Shown: positions 6,683 through 14,636 of the stretch, piece after piece
Position numbering within the stretch: the stretch's first letter is position 1
Layout of the letters: each line of letters opens with the position of its first letter
Source: an uncultured Collinsella sp.
GTDB lineage: Bacteria > Actinomycetota > Coriobacteriia > Coriobacteriales > Coriobacteriaceae
Length of the DNA: 27,030 nucleotides
Assembly: GCA_900542165.1 (NCBI GenBank)
Contig: UQMM01000028.1
Span: forward strand, 1-27,030
Reading direction: 5' to 3'
Made by a program: the position numbers and the translations under genes
The notes under the pieces: model-generated
Databases searched by the model: none
What the model was told of the DNA's origin: nothing
Seen by the model: only the letters and a program-made list of their open reading frames with translations

Positions 6683-7708
6683 ATGGTGAGGGGCAGCTTG
6701 ATGCACGCGGCTCGGTTAGGTGCTGGGACCGCAGCGGTCATCGCCGTTTTGGGCCTGAGCGGATGCGCGTTCAACCCGCTGTCTACGTTCACGACTCCCA
6801 CGATCGACCAGATCGAGTACGAGACGGTCACGCCGGCGGTGTCGGACGATGCCCTGGTCACTCCCGGAACCCTGACGGTTGCCCTCGATACTTCCGATGC
6901 GCCGCAGGCCATGCAGGGCGCCGACGGCGAGCTCACGGGATATGCGGTCGACGCCGCCCGCGCCCTCGCAAGCCGCATGGGCCTTAAGGTCGCCTTTGTC
7001 GATGCGTCCTCGGCAGGTTCCGCGCTCGGCGACAAAAAGGCTGATATCTTTATCGGCGAGATCAACTCCACGGACGGGGACGTTAGCTCGCTCGGCACCT
7101 GCCTGTACGATGCCGCTTCCGTGTTCGGTAAAACCAGCGATGGTGGGTCGCTAAGCGTTTCCACCGATACCCTTAACACGTCTACTCTGGGTGTCCAGAT
7201 GTCCTCGGCCTCGCAGGAGGCGCTTGCCAAGCAGAGCATTACCGCCAACCAAAAGACCTACTCCAACATCAACGAGTGCTTTGAGGCGCTCGAGTCCGGC
7301 GAGGTCGACTATGTGATCTGCGACTCCACAGCCGGCGGCTATCTTGCACGCCTGATGAGCGAGGTCTCCTATGTCGGTGCGCTCGAGGCGCCCTCGACGC
7401 TTGGTGTTGCGGGCCTCTCGTCCAATGACGAACTGTGCCGTGCCGTGAGTGATGCCCTCGACGACATCACGGTCGACGGTACGCTCGAGGCGGTTCACTG
7501 CGTCTGGTACGGCCAGATTCCCTACGACCTCACCACTAAGACGGTTTCGGGCGCTAACGTGCAACCGGGCGACTCTGAGTCCAGTGAGACCACGTCCTCC
7601 GGCAGCGAGTCCTCCGATTCCAACAATGAGACCGCATCCTCCGAGGACAAATCGTCCAGCCAGGAAGGCGCCATCACCGACGACGACATTAACAAACTCA
7701 ATAGCTAG
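6683..7708 (+). CDS. Extracellular solute-binding lipoprotein (SBP_bac_3-like)
   Basis: The 341-residue product has a short signal peptide ending in the lipobox LSGC, with the lipidated cysteine at C28. From about residue 75 the text TLTVALDTSDAP, DGELTGYAVDAARALASRMG and ADIFIG follows the pattern of family 3 solute-binding proteins for amino acids or other polar solutes. The last 45 residues are a Ser/Glu/Asp-rich disordered tail. No permease or ATPase gene is adjacent, so it is an orphan receptor as far as the window shows. The ATG at 6683 is chosen because AGGG lies 8 nt upstream and the signal peptide begins there; the longer open frame from 6263 would pass through the candidate RNA. It is probably read through from the RNA promoter. 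Confidence 0.82.
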   Translation: MVRGSLMHAARLGAGTAAVIAVLGLSGCAFNPLSTFTTPTIDQIEYETVTPAVSDDALVTPGTLTVALDTSDAPQAMQGADGELTGYAVDAARALASRMGLKVAFVDASSAGSALGDKKADIFIGEINSTDGDVSSLGTCLYDAASVFGKTSDGGSLSVSTDTLNTSTLGVQMSSASQEALAKQSITANQKTYSNINECFEALESGEVDYVICDSTAGGYLARLMSEVSYVGALEAPSTLGVAGLSSNDELCRAVSDALDDITVDGTLEAVHCVWYGQIPYDLTTKTVSGANVQPGDSESSETTSSGSESSDSNNETASSEDKSSSQEGAITDDDINKLNS

Positions 7709-7774
7709 TTATTGCTAGGGGTGGTGTCTCCTATACGTTGGAAAGGACACCTCTTCACGGTTTCAACACGCACT

Positions 7775-7808
7775 GCCGGGCTTCCCCGATGGGGGAGCCC
7801 GGCTTTTT
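7775..7808 (+). terminator. Intrinsic terminator after the lipoprotein gene
   Basis: A 13-bp stem (7775-7787 with 7791-7803, one G-U pair) and a 3-base loop are followed by TTTTT at 7804-7808. A smaller GGTGTC/GACACC hairpin lies upstream near 7725-7752. Confidence 0.9.
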
Positions 7809-7880
7809 CATCCCAATAAAACAAGCAGGTCAAAGCCAATTTTCGGGACCAAATACAAAGCTGTTGGCTCCCTCCTATAG

Positions 7881-7904
7881 CGCACTTTGCCACAGAAAAG
7901 TGCG
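7881..7904. repeat. Short inverted repeat upstream of hpf
   Basis: CGCACTTT at 7881-7888 and AAAGTGCG at 7897-7904 form a perfect 8-bp inverted repeat with 8 bases between. It lies in the 317-base gap between the lipoprotein gene and hpf, about 120 bp before the hpf start. It could be an operator or a degenerate dispersed palindrome. I saw no other convincing element in this gap apart from the terminator. Confidence 0.45.
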
Positions 7905-8025
7905 AGACTTCGGTATGCGGTATCAAGCAGTCGTTATTCGGGTCTTTGGGAAATCGCGTGATTAAATGCACGGCAATGGGTACATAGCCAGTACAGTAAG
8001 TCCCCGAGGCAGATTGGAGCCACGT

Positions 8026-8610
8026 ATGGATATCAAGGTTTCTGGACGCAAGACGACGGTAACCGATGCTCTGCGTGCGCATGTGGATGAGAAAATCGGC
8101 GAGGCGCTCAAGGTTTTCGACATCGAGCCCATGACAGTCGACGTCGTGCTTCGTTATGAGAAGAACCCCTCGAACCCCAACCCGGCAATCGTCGAGGTCA
8201 CGGCTCGTGCCCGCGGTTCGGTGATTCGCGTTGCCGAGCACGGCGCAGATATGTATGCTGCCATCGACCTCTCCGCCGATAAGGTCACCCGCCAGCTGCG
8301 CAAGTTCAAGACCAAGGTCGTGGACAACCGCCAGGGTGGTGCCAGTGCCGCGGATGTCGCGCCGGTCGAGCGCGTTGAGGATCTGGCCGACCTGCTGCTG
8401 CCCGAGGAGGACGACGACCTGCTCGTCCGCGAGAAGGTCATCGATGTCACCCCGATGACCGAGGAGCAGGCGCTGGTGCAGACCGATTTGCTGGGCCACG
8501 ACTTCTACGTGTTCGAGAACGCGACGACCGGTCTCATCAATGTGGTGTATCACCGTAAGAATGGTGGATATGGCATCATCAAGCCCCGCATCGAAACACT
8601 TGACGAGTAA
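8026..8610 (+). CDS. hpf: Long-form ribosome hibernation promoting factor
   Basis: The 194-residue product has the HPF/RaiA fold at residues 1 to about 100 (MDIKVSGRKTTVTDALRAHV, then RYEKNPSNPNPAIVEV). A linker follows, and a C-terminal domain at about 135-194 contains DVTPMTEEQALVQTDLLGHD and FYVFENATTGLINVVYHRKN. The two-domain layout is that of long HPF, which dimerises 70S ribosomes into inactive 100S particles in stationary phase. The ATG at 8026 is used because GGAG lies 7-8 nt upstream and the domain starts there; the frame is open from 7966 but without support. The gene is also called raiA; its neighbourhood with comF and the candidate RNA is informative. Confidence 0.95.
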   Translation: MDIKVSGRKTTVTDALRAHVDEKIGEALKVFDIEPMTVDVVLRYEKNPSNPNPAIVEVTARARGSVIRVAEHGADMYAAIDLSADKVTRQLRKFKTKVVDNRQGGASAADVAPVERVEDLADLLLPEEDDDLLVREKVIDVTPMTEEQALVQTDLLGHDFYVFENATTGLINVVYHRKNGGYGIIKPRIETLDE

Positions 8611-8639
8611 AATACGTTAACTTGCATGAGTTAACGGTT

Positions 8640-8671
8640 GGCGGCCATCCCATGCGGGTGGCCGCCTTTTT
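8640..8671 (+). terminator. Intrinsic terminator after hpf
   Basis: An 11-bp stem (8640-8650 with 8656-8666, one G-U pair) with a 5-base loop is followed by TTTTT. It closes the hpf transcription unit. Confidence 0.92.
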
Positions 8672-8689
8672 ACGTAAGGAGTCGCTTTG

Positions 8690-9643
8690 ATGGACAAGGC
8701 CGCATCCGCCGGTCATTCGAACCGTTGCCGCATCGTCGTCGATACCTGCTGCGACTTTAGCCCCGAGGTCGCCGCGAACCTCGATGTCGATATCCTGGGT
8801 TTCCCTTTCATTATCGATGGCGAGGAGCGCACGGATGACATCTGGTCGAGCATGAGCCCTAAGGAGTTCTACGACCGCATGCGCGCCGGTGCCCGCGTGT
8901 CCACCTCGGCTGTGTCGCTCGGTCGCTATATCGAGTTCTTTACCGAGTGCGCCAAAGAGGGCACGCCCACGGTCTACCTGTGCTTTACCTCGGCGCTGTC
9001 GTCGAGCTACAACTCCGCGTGCCAGGCGGCGGACGCCGTGCGTGCCGAGTATCCCGATTTTGAGCTCTACGTGGTCGACAACGCTCTGCCCTGCGCGACC
9101 GGCGCGCTCTTGGCGCTCGAGGCCGTGCGCCAGCGTTCGGCGGGACTGACCGCCAAGCAGCTGGTCGATTGGGCAAACGAGGCAAAGACCTACGTCCACG
9201 GCTACTTTACGCTCGAGAGCTTCGACGCACTGGCTGCCGGCGGCCGCATTCCGCCCGCGGCGGCGCAGCTCACGGCAAAGCTCGATGTCAAGCCCGAGCT
9301 CTCCTACGACCTTGCCGGCTCGCTGTCGCTGATCGGCGTTAACCGCGGCCGCAAGAAGGCGCTCAAGTCCATTCTCAAGTCGTTCCGCGAGAACTACGTG
9401 CCCGACCGCACCATGCCCATCGCCATCATGACGGCCGATGCCGAGAAGGACGGCGACTGGCTCGAAGCCGCCATCCGCAAGGAGGAGGGCTGCGCCGACG
9501 TCACGATCATTCGCAGCTCCGTGGGTCCCACCATTGGCTCGCACGTGGGCCCCGGCATGGTGGCCTGCGCGTTTTGGGGTAAGAACCGCGCCGACAAGGC
9601 GTCGCTTTCCGACCGCATCGCCCGCCGCGTGCGCGGCCAGTAG
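8690..9643 (+). CDS. DegV family fatty-acid-binding protein
   Basis: The product of 317 residues belongs to the DegV family. Members bind a fatty acid between two alpha/beta domains, and some (FakB) present fatty acids to the kinase FakA. Family signs are the N-terminal IVVDTCCDFSPE segment, RVSTSAVSLGRY near residue 68, the FTSALSSSYNSA stretch near residue 103, GGRIPPAA in the second half, and the C-terminal SSVGPTIGSHVGPG motif. The ATG at 8690 is 8 nt after AAGGAG; an in-frame TTG directly before it (8687) is a less likely start. No fakA homologue is nearby. It is preceded by the hpf terminator, so it begins its own transcript. Confidence 0.92.
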   Translation: MDKAASAGHSNRCRIVVDTCCDFSPEVAANLDVDILGFPFIIDGEERTDDIWSSMSPKEFYDRMRAGARVSTSAVSLGRYIEFFTECAKEGTPTVYLCFTSALSSSYNSACQAADAVRAEYPDFELYVVDNALPCATGALLALEAVRQRSAGLTAKQLVDWANEAKTYVHGYFTLESFDALAAGGRIPPAAAQLTAKLDVKPELSYDLAGSLSLIGVNRGRKKALKSILKSFRENYVPDRTMPIAIMTADAEKDGDWLEAAIRKEEGCADVTIIRSSVGPTIGSHVGPGMVACAFWGKNRADKASLSDRIARRVRGQ

Positions 9644-9741
9644 GCAAGCGCTGCGTCCGTAATCGCCCTCGACTCACAGCCCAAACGCTGGCACCGAGTA
9701 TTCAACCTGGTAATAACACCCAACCCAAAAGGAAAGGTTTC

Positions 9742-10821
9742 ATGGCAAACAAGCTCTCTGTCGCATTTATCGGCACCGGAATTATGGGTGCCCCCATCGC
9801 CGGCCATATTCTGGATGCCGGCTATCCCGTCACGGTCAACAACCGCACCAAGTCCAAGGCTGCCGCGCTTATCGAGCGCGGTGCCGCCTGGGCCGATACG
9901 CCGGCCGATGCCGTGGCTAACGCCGATGTCGTCTTTACCATGGTGGGCTATCCCTCCGAGGTCGAGGAGCTCTACCTGGCGGGCGACGGCCTGCTCGCGT
10001 GCACTAAGCCCGGCGCGGTCCTGATCGACCTCACCACGAGCTCGCCCGAGCTGGCGCGCGACATTGCCGAGGCCGCCCAGGTTTCCGGTCGCATGGCGTT
10101 TGACTGCCCCGTCACCGGCGGCGAGTCGGGTGCTATCGCCGGCACGCTTACGGCTATCGTGGGCGCCACCGAGAACGACATCGCGCCGGTCCGCGACATC
10201 CTTGCCACCTTCGCGGCCAACATCTGCTGCTTCGACGGCGCCGGCAAGGGCCAGGCTGCCAAGCTCGCCAACCAGGTGTCGCTGGGCGCCTGCATGGTCG
10301 GCATGGCAGACGCCATGGCATTTGCCGAGCTGAGCGGCCTTGACCTGGAGAAGACCCGCCAGATGATCCTGGGCGGTACCGGCAAGTCCGGCGCTATGGA
10401 GAGCCTGGCCCCCAAGGCGCTCGACGGCGACTACAAGCCCGGCTTTATGGTCGAGCACTTCATTAAGGACCTGCGTCTGGCGCTCGCTTACGCCGATGAC
10501 CGCGAGCTCGCGCTGCCCGGCGCCGACGTGGCATTTACGCTCTACGACATGCTCGACGCCATCGGTGGCGCCAAGCTGGGCACCCAGGCCATCACGATAC
10601 TCTACAAGGAGGAGGCCGACGCCATCGCCGCTGGTCTGGACTGGTCGCAGTATCGCCCCGAGGAGCACGGTGCCCACGAGGACGGCTGCGGTTGCGGCGA
10701 GCACGGCGACGACCACGAGTGCGGTTGTGGCCACCACCATGGTGAGGACCACGAGTGCTGCGGCGGCCACGGCCATGACGACGGCCACGAGTGCTGCTGC
10801 GGCCATCATCACGAGGAGTAG
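9742..10821 (+). CDS. 3-Hydroxyisobutyrate dehydrogenase family reductase with His/Cys-rich tail
   Basis: Residues 1 to about 300 form a beta-hydroxyacid dehydrogenase. It has a Rossmann GTGIMG at 11-16, NNRTKSK at 33-39, the substrate-binding DCPVTGGESGA at 121-131 and the catalytic Lys174 in KGQAAKLANQ. Relatives reduce tartronate semialdehyde (GarR) or oxidise 3-hydroxyisobutyrate; the exact substrate cannot be read from sequence. Residues 309-359 are unusual, with 14 His and 9 Cys in 51 positions, arranged as three imperfect repeats of DxHEC followed by a glycine/His cluster. Such a tail should bind Ni, Zn, Cu or Co. The ATG follows AAAAGGAAAGG. It is the first of four closely spaced genes ending with isocitrate dehydrogenase. 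Confidence 0.88.
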   Translation: MANKLSVAFIGTGIMGAPIAGHILDAGYPVTVNNRTKSKAAALIERGAAWADTPADAVANADVVFTMVGYPSEVEELYLAGDGLLACTKPGAVLIDLTTSSPELARDIAEAAQVSGRMAFDCPVTGGESGAIAGTLTAIVGATENDIAPVRDILATFAANICCFDGAGKGQAAKLANQVSLGACMVGMADAMAFAELSGLDLEKTRQMILGGTGKSGAMESLAPKALDGDYKPGFMVEHFIKDLRLALAYADDRELALPGADVAFTLYDMLDAIGGAKLGTQAITILYKEEADAIAAGLDWSQYRPEEHGAHEDGCGCGEHGDDHECGCGHHHGEDHECCGGHGHDDGHECCCGHHHEE

Positions 10822-10826
10822 CGCCC

Positions 10827-11255
10827 ATGAGCTGGACGTTCGTGGTGCTTGCGCTGGTGCTCTTTCTCTTTGCGATCTACATCGGCTTTTTGTGCGGCCA
10901 GTGGGCGTGCGAAAAGCGCGTGATCACCAAGCGCGACTACTGGATTGCCAACTTTGCGGGAGCGGCGGCGGTCGTCCTACTGACCTGGGTGTTCTCGCTG
11001 TTCCCGCTGGTGCAGTTTGCGCCGATCGGCTGGCTCGGCGGCTTTATCGCCGGCCTTAAGATGAGCTTTGGCGAGTCCGTCGGTCCGTGGCGCAAGCACG
11101 ACGAGGTCTTTAACGTCAACAAGGCTCACCGCGCCGCCGCCGACGCGGGCGACGCCGAGGAACGCCGCCGTGCGCGTCGCAATGGCGCGGCCGACCGACA
11201 GCTCATCTCGGTCACCGATGACAGCAAGGGTGCTGGCAAGCACGCTAAGAAATAG
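10827..11255 (+). CDS. Small membrane protein of unknown function
   Basis: The 142-residue product starts 5 nt after the dehydrogenase stop, with GAGGAG 7 nt before the ATG at 10827. It shows two hydrophobic segments, at about residues 3-23 and 42-70, joined by a short loop with RVITKRDYW. A basic, Ala-rich cytoplasmic tail of about 65 residues ends in KGAGKHAKK. The central APIGWLGGFIAGLKMSFG reads like a membrane-edge segment. I do not recognise a named family. Co-transcription with the dehydrogenase and the next two genes is likely. Confidence 0.75.
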   Translation: MSWTFVVLALVLFLFAIYIGFLCGQWACEKRVITKRDYWIANFAGAAAVVLLTWVFSLFPLVQFAPIGWLGGFIAGLKMSFGESVGPWRKHDEVFNVNKAHRAAADAGDAEERRRARRNGAADRQLISVTDDSKGAGKHAKK

Positions 11256-11270
11256 TAAGAAGAGGTAACT

Positions 11271-11969
11271 ATGGCAGAAAACAAAGACGAACAGCTTACC
11301 GACGAGGAGCTGGCACAGCTTCAGCTGGCAGAGGAGAACGAGAACGCCGTCGACCGTCTGGTCAAGGAGCTCGGCTGCCCCACGCGCCGCATCCGCCAGT
11401 TTGCCGCCCGCGTGCTGCACCTGCTTGCCGAGCGCGATCCGCAGCGCGTCGTGCCCTGCGTGCCCGCGCTGATCGAGGCGCTCGACCGCCCCGAGGCTCA
11501 GACCCGCTGGGAGGCTCTCGATGCCCTGGCGGCGCTCGCCACCACCTGCCCCGAGCAGCTGGGCGATGCCTTTGAGGGCGCCGAGACCGCGCTGTTCGAC
11601 GAGATTTCGTCCACGCTGCGCTATGCCGCCTTCCGCCTGCTGTGCGTGTGGGGTGCCACGAGCGTCGAGCGTTCGCGCGAGGCTTGGCCCATCCTGGACG
11701 AGGCCATCCAGTGCTACCACGGCGACCTCGAGTATCGCGACATGCTCGGTTGCCTGTACGAGTTTGGCCAGGGCGAGATCGACGCCGAGGTTGCGGAGAA
11801 GCTCGCGCTGCGCCTTAAGTTCGATGCCGAGAACGGCAAGGGCAGCTATCTCAAGGCCCGATCGAGTGAGATTTGCGAAATGCTTGTTAAACGTTTTGGC
11901 CTGGATCTCTCCAAAAAGAAGAAGCGTGCTAGCGTTAAAAAATCTGACGACGCCGAAGACGAGGAGTAA
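11271..11969 (+). CDS. HEAT-repeat-like helical protein
   Basis: The 232-residue protein begins 15 nt after the membrane protein, with AGAGG before the ATG. After an acidic N-terminus it has helical pairs resembling HEAT repeats: RRIRQFAARVLHLLAERDP and VPALIEALDRPEAQTRWEAL near residues 38-85, then ISSTLRYAAFRLLCVWGA near residue 112. A Lys-rich block (KKKKRASVKK) and an acidic end follow. HEAT repeats usually bind proteins. No enzymatic motif is visible and the partner is unknown. Its location in an operon with the isocitrate dehydrogenase gene may be only transcriptional convenience. Confidence 0.72.
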   Translation: MAENKDEQLTDEELAQLQLAEENENAVDRLVKELGCPTRRIRQFAARVLHLLAERDPQRVVPCVPALIEALDRPEAQTRWEALDALAALATTCPEQLGDAFEGAETALFDEISSTLRYAAFRLLCVWGATSVERSREAWPILDEAIQCYHGDLEYRDMLGCLYEFGQGEIDAEVAEKLALRLKFDAENGKGSYLKARSSEICEMLVKRFGLDLSKKKKRASVKKSDDAEDEE

Positions 11970-11975
11970 CAGATT

Positions 11976-13061
11976 ATGGCGCACGATGTAGTCCTGATTC
12001 CCGGTGACGGTATCGGTCCCGAGATTACGCAGGCCATGCGCCGCGTGGTCGAGGCTACCGGTGTCCAGATCAATTGGAACGTCCAGGAGGCCGGCGCCGG
12101 CGTCATGGACGAGTTTGGCACGCCGCTGCCCCAGCACGTGCTCGATGCGGTCGCCGAGACCAAGGTTGCCATCAAGGGCCCCATCACCACACCGGTCGGC
12201 ACGGGTTTCCGCAGCGTTAACGTCGCCCTGCGCAAACATTTTGACCTGTACGCCTGCGTGCGACCCTGCCTGTCGCAGCCGGGCGACGGTTCGCGTTTCC
12301 GCGACGTCGACCTGGTCATCGTGCGCGAGAACACCGAGGACCTCTACGCCGGCATCGAGTTCGATGAGGGCACTGCCGAGGTCGAGGAGCTCTCGCAGCT
12401 CGTCAAGCGCTCGGGCCAGAAGACCTTCGCCGCGGATTCCGCCATCTCAATTAAGCCGATTTCCATCGCCAAGAGCCGCCGCATTGTGGAGTACGCCTTT
12501 GAGTACGCCCGCCGCTGCGGCCGCAAAAAGGTGACGGCCGTGCATAAGGCCAACATCATGAAGGCGACCGATGGCCTGTTCCTGCGCGTTGCGCGCGAGG
12601 TGGCCGCCAACTATCCCGATATCGAGTTCAACGATAAGATTGTCGACGCCACCTGCATGGGCCTGGTCCAGAACCCCAACGACTTCGATGTCCTGGTGCT
12701 GCCCAACCTGTACGGCGACATCGTGAGCGACCTGTGCGCCGGCCTCGTGGGTGGTTTGGGCATGGCCCCCGGCTCCAACATCGGTGCCGACTGCGCCATT
12801 TTCGAGGCAACGCACGGCTCCGCGCCCGATATCGCTGGCCAGGATATCGCCAACCCCACGGCCGAGATTCTGTCTGCGGCTATGATGCTCGATCACCTGG
12901 GCGAGAACGACGCGGCCAATCGCATTCGCGCCGCCGTTTCTGCCACGCTCGACGAGGGTGAACAGGTTACCGGCGACGTTCGTCGTGCCCAGACCGGCTC
13001 CGTTGAGGGCGCTGTGGGCACGCAGGCCTTTGCCGATGCCGTTATCGCGCACCTGGCCTAA
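11976..13061 (+). CDS. Isocitrate dehydrogenase, probably NAD-dependent
   Basis: The 361-residue protein belongs to the isocitrate/isopropylmalate dehydrogenase family, which carries out oxidative decarboxylation with Mg or Mn. GTGFRSVNVALRK near residue 71 carries the Ser and Asn that bind isocitrate, and RENTEDLYAGIE near 111 follows. VHKANIMK with the catalytic Lys is near 190, and GDIVSDLCAGLVGG near 247 carries the metal-binding Asp. The nucleotide loop HGSAPDIAGQDIANP near 283 has Asp rather than the Lys/Tyr pattern typical of NADP enzymes, so NAD is favoured. Length fits the short NAD type. It starts 6 nt after the HEAT-like gene. In a gut anaerobe it probably supplies 2-oxoglutarate for glutamate synthesis. 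Confidence 0.88.
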   Translation: MAHDVVLIPGDGIGPEITQAMRRVVEATGVQINWNVQEAGAGVMDEFGTPLPQHVLDAVAETKVAIKGPITTPVGTGFRSVNVALRKHFDLYACVRPCLSQPGDGSRFRDVDLVIVRENTEDLYAGIEFDEGTAEVEELSQLVKRSGQKTFAADSAISIKPISIAKSRRIVEYAFEYARRCGRKKVTAVHKANIMKATDGLFLRVAREVAANYPDIEFNDKIVDATCMGLVQNPNDFDVLVLPNLYGDIVSDLCAGLVGGLGMAPGSNIGADCAIFEATHGSAPDIAGQDIANPTAEILSAAMMLDHLGENDAANRIRAAVSATLDEGEQVTGDVRRAQTGSVEGAVGTQAFADAVIAHLA

Positions 13062-13073
13062 GGCATGCAGACT

Positions 13074-13104
13074 GCAAACGCCTAAATAGTACTTAAGTGT
13101 TTGC
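13074..13104. repeat. Imperfect inverted repeat after isocitrate dehydrogenase
   Basis: GCAAAC at 13074-13079 and GTTTGC at 13099-13104 bound a nearly continuous palindrome with 15-base arms and about three imperfect positions. It is followed by a second hairpin at 13121, so together they may form the 3' end of the operon. No U-tract follows it directly. Confidence 0.4.
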
Positions 13105-13120
13105 GTATAACCTAAGAATC

Positions 13121-13154
13121 AATACGCCCGGCACTCTGTCGGGCGTATTCTATT
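13121..13154 (+). terminator. Intrinsic terminator after isocitrate dehydrogenase
   Basis: AATACGCCCG at 13121-13130 pairs perfectly with CGGGCGTATT at 13140-13149, leaving a 9-base loop; CTATT follows. The U-tract is weak. Confidence 0.7.
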
Positions 13155-13187
13155 GAAGACTATGTTTCCTAACAAGGAGTAACCGAT

Positions 13188-14273
13188 ATGGGTCTGATTC
13201 AAAAGAAGGACGAGAAGGACGAGATCGACGGCATCCAGATCATCGAGCGCGGCGAAGGCCCCGACGGTGACGAGGACGAGAAGATCGACCTGGTCACCGG
13301 TACGTCTGCCGAGCACATTGCTGCCGGTACGACGGCCGAGGAGGAGGACGCCCGTCTGGAGGCTCAGGTTGCCGCGGATGCCGCTGACGAGAATCTGATG
13401 CCTGAGGAGCAGGACGAGGACGACGACTCCGACGTGGATGACCACGCTTGCAAGCACAAGAAGACGATGATTGCCGCCTTTGTGGTTGCAGTCGTGATCG
13501 CTGCGGTGGTCGGCTTCTTTATCGGCAATGGCGGCTTTGGCGGCAAGGGTGTCGGCTCGGCGACCCTGACCGAGGACCAGCTCGATTCGACCGTGGCAAG
13601 CTATAGCTACAACGGCAAGAAGAGCGACATCACCGCGCGCGAGGCCATCGAGAGCCAGTACAGCCTCGACACCGTCAAGGATAGCGATGGCAACTACACC
13701 GCTCCTTCTGCCGACGTCATCCTGTCCTACGTGCGCAACAAGATCCTGCTCGACGCTGCCGAGGACGAGGGCATTACCGTCTCCTCTAAGGAGATGAAGC
13801 AGTACGCCGAGGATTCCATCGGCACTTCTGACTACAAGACCATGGCCACGCAGTATGGCGTGTCCAAGGACCAGGCCAAGCAGATCGTCCGCCAGTCCGC
13901 GACGCTGCAGAAGCTCTACAAGAAGAAGGTGGGCGATAGCTCCGCAAGCATGCCGACCGCTCCGACCGAGCCTTCTGACGGCAATGAGGACACCGCGAGC
14001 AAGGATTACGCCGACTACATCATCAACCTTGCCGGCGACGAGTGGGATAGCTCGAAGGGTACCTGGAAGGACGAGAACGGCACCTACGCTAAGGCCTTTG
14101 CCGACGATGCCTTTACGGCCGATAGCGCTACCTATAAGCAGGCCATGACCGCCTACTACACTGCTTACCAGCAGTACTCTTCGCAGGCTTCGAGCGCCAG
14201 CTCCAAGTGGACCGAGTATGCTAACGGCCTCTACGCCAAGGCCAACATCAGCATCTACGGCCTGTTTGCGTAA
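13188..14273 (+). CDS. Membrane-anchored SurA/PrsA-like protein
   Basis: The 361-residue product has a very acidic cytoplasmic N-terminus (about residues 1-88), a Lys-flanked transmembrane helix at about 94-113 and an extracytoplasmic part. The outer part, from about residue 125, begins with VASYSYNGKKSDITAREA and YVRNKILLDAAEDEGITVSSKEM. It resembles the SurA_N-type chaperone segment of SurA and PrsA foldases. I see no parvulin prolyl-isomerase domain, so it may hold or chaperone secreted proteins without isomerase activity. The C-terminal 70 residues are rich in Tyr, Ser, Ala and Gln. AAGGAG precedes the ATG. It is a single-gene unit between two terminators. Confidence 0.72.
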   Translation: MGLIQKKDEKDEIDGIQIIERGEGPDGDEDEKIDLVTGTSAEHIAAGTTAEEEDARLEAQVAADAADENLMPEEQDEDDDSDVDDHACKHKKTMIAAFVVAVVIAAVVGFFIGNGGFGGKGVGSATLTEDQLDSTVASYSYNGKKSDITAREAIESQYSLDTVKDSDGNYTAPSADVILSYVRNKILLDAAEDEGITVSSKEMKQYAEDSIGTSDYKTMATQYGVSKDQAKQIVRQSATLQKLYKKKVGDSSASMPTAPTEPSDGNEDTASKDYADYIINLAGDEWDSSKGTWKDENGTYAKAFADDAFTADSATYKQAMTAYYTAYQQYSSQASSASSKWTEYANGLYAKANISIYGLFA

Positions 14274-14315
14274 AGAGTCGCACGGCTCATCGAGCATCTA
14301 GCCGATAGACAGCAG

Positions 14316-14356
14316 AAAGTCCGCCAGTACGGAAGTCGTTCTGGCGGACTTTTTGC
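14316..14356 (+). terminator. Intrinsic terminator
   Basis: AAAGTCCGCCAG at 14316-14327 pairs perfectly with 14341-14352 across a 13-base loop; the T-run continues to 14354. It separates the SurA-like gene from the convergent XRE regulator and could act in both directions, because the stem begins with AAA. Confidence 0.9.
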
Positions 14357-14387
14357 GTTGAGGGCGTGATTGGCGGCTTAATTATGG

Positions 14388-14627
14388 CTATTCATCTTTA
14401 AGTCCAAAAAGGCTATCGGCTTCATCGTCGGATATATATTCCAGTACATCGCCCGGTTGGCAATCGAGTGCCCGGCATATCGCGTCAAGAGTTGAAAAAC
14501 GCACGGCAGAAACCTTGCCAGTCTTTATGCGCGACATATTGACTTGGGAGATGCCCACGCGTTCCGCAAGTTCTTTGGATGAGATCTTGCGTTCGGCGAG
14601 CATGCGGTCGAGCCGCAGAATGATCAT
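14388..14627 (-). CDS. XRE/Cro-type helix-turn-helix regulator (YozG-like)
   Basis: The 79-residue protein is essentially one Cro/C1-type DNA-binding domain. It begins MIILRLDRMLAERKISSKEL, followed by AERVGISQVNMSRIKTGK as the helix-turn-helix and LDAICRALDCQPGDVLEY, a typical ending of the family. A short acidic tail follows. It starts 9 nt after the stop of the DUF2975 gene, with GGGGGAA before the ATG. Small XRE proteins of this kind are regularly paired with DUF2975 membrane proteins (compare yoaS-yozG in B. subtilis), and the pair is likely autoregulated. Confidence 0.9.
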   Translation of the reverse strand: MIILRLDRMLAERKISSKELAERVGISQVNMSRIKTGKVSAVRFSTLDAICRALDCQPGDVLEYISDDEADSLFGLKDE

Positions 14628-14636
14628 GGATTCCCC

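Noticed and set aside
9394..10812. Long open frame on the minus strand
   Set aside because: It is antisense to the DegV and dehydrogenase genes. Its Val/Ala-rich N-terminus is the reverse reading of the His/Cys tail.
13119..14297. Open frame of 392 codons on the minus strand
   Set aside because: It is antisense to the SurA-like gene, includes both flanking terminators, and its sequence is a GC-rich shadow.
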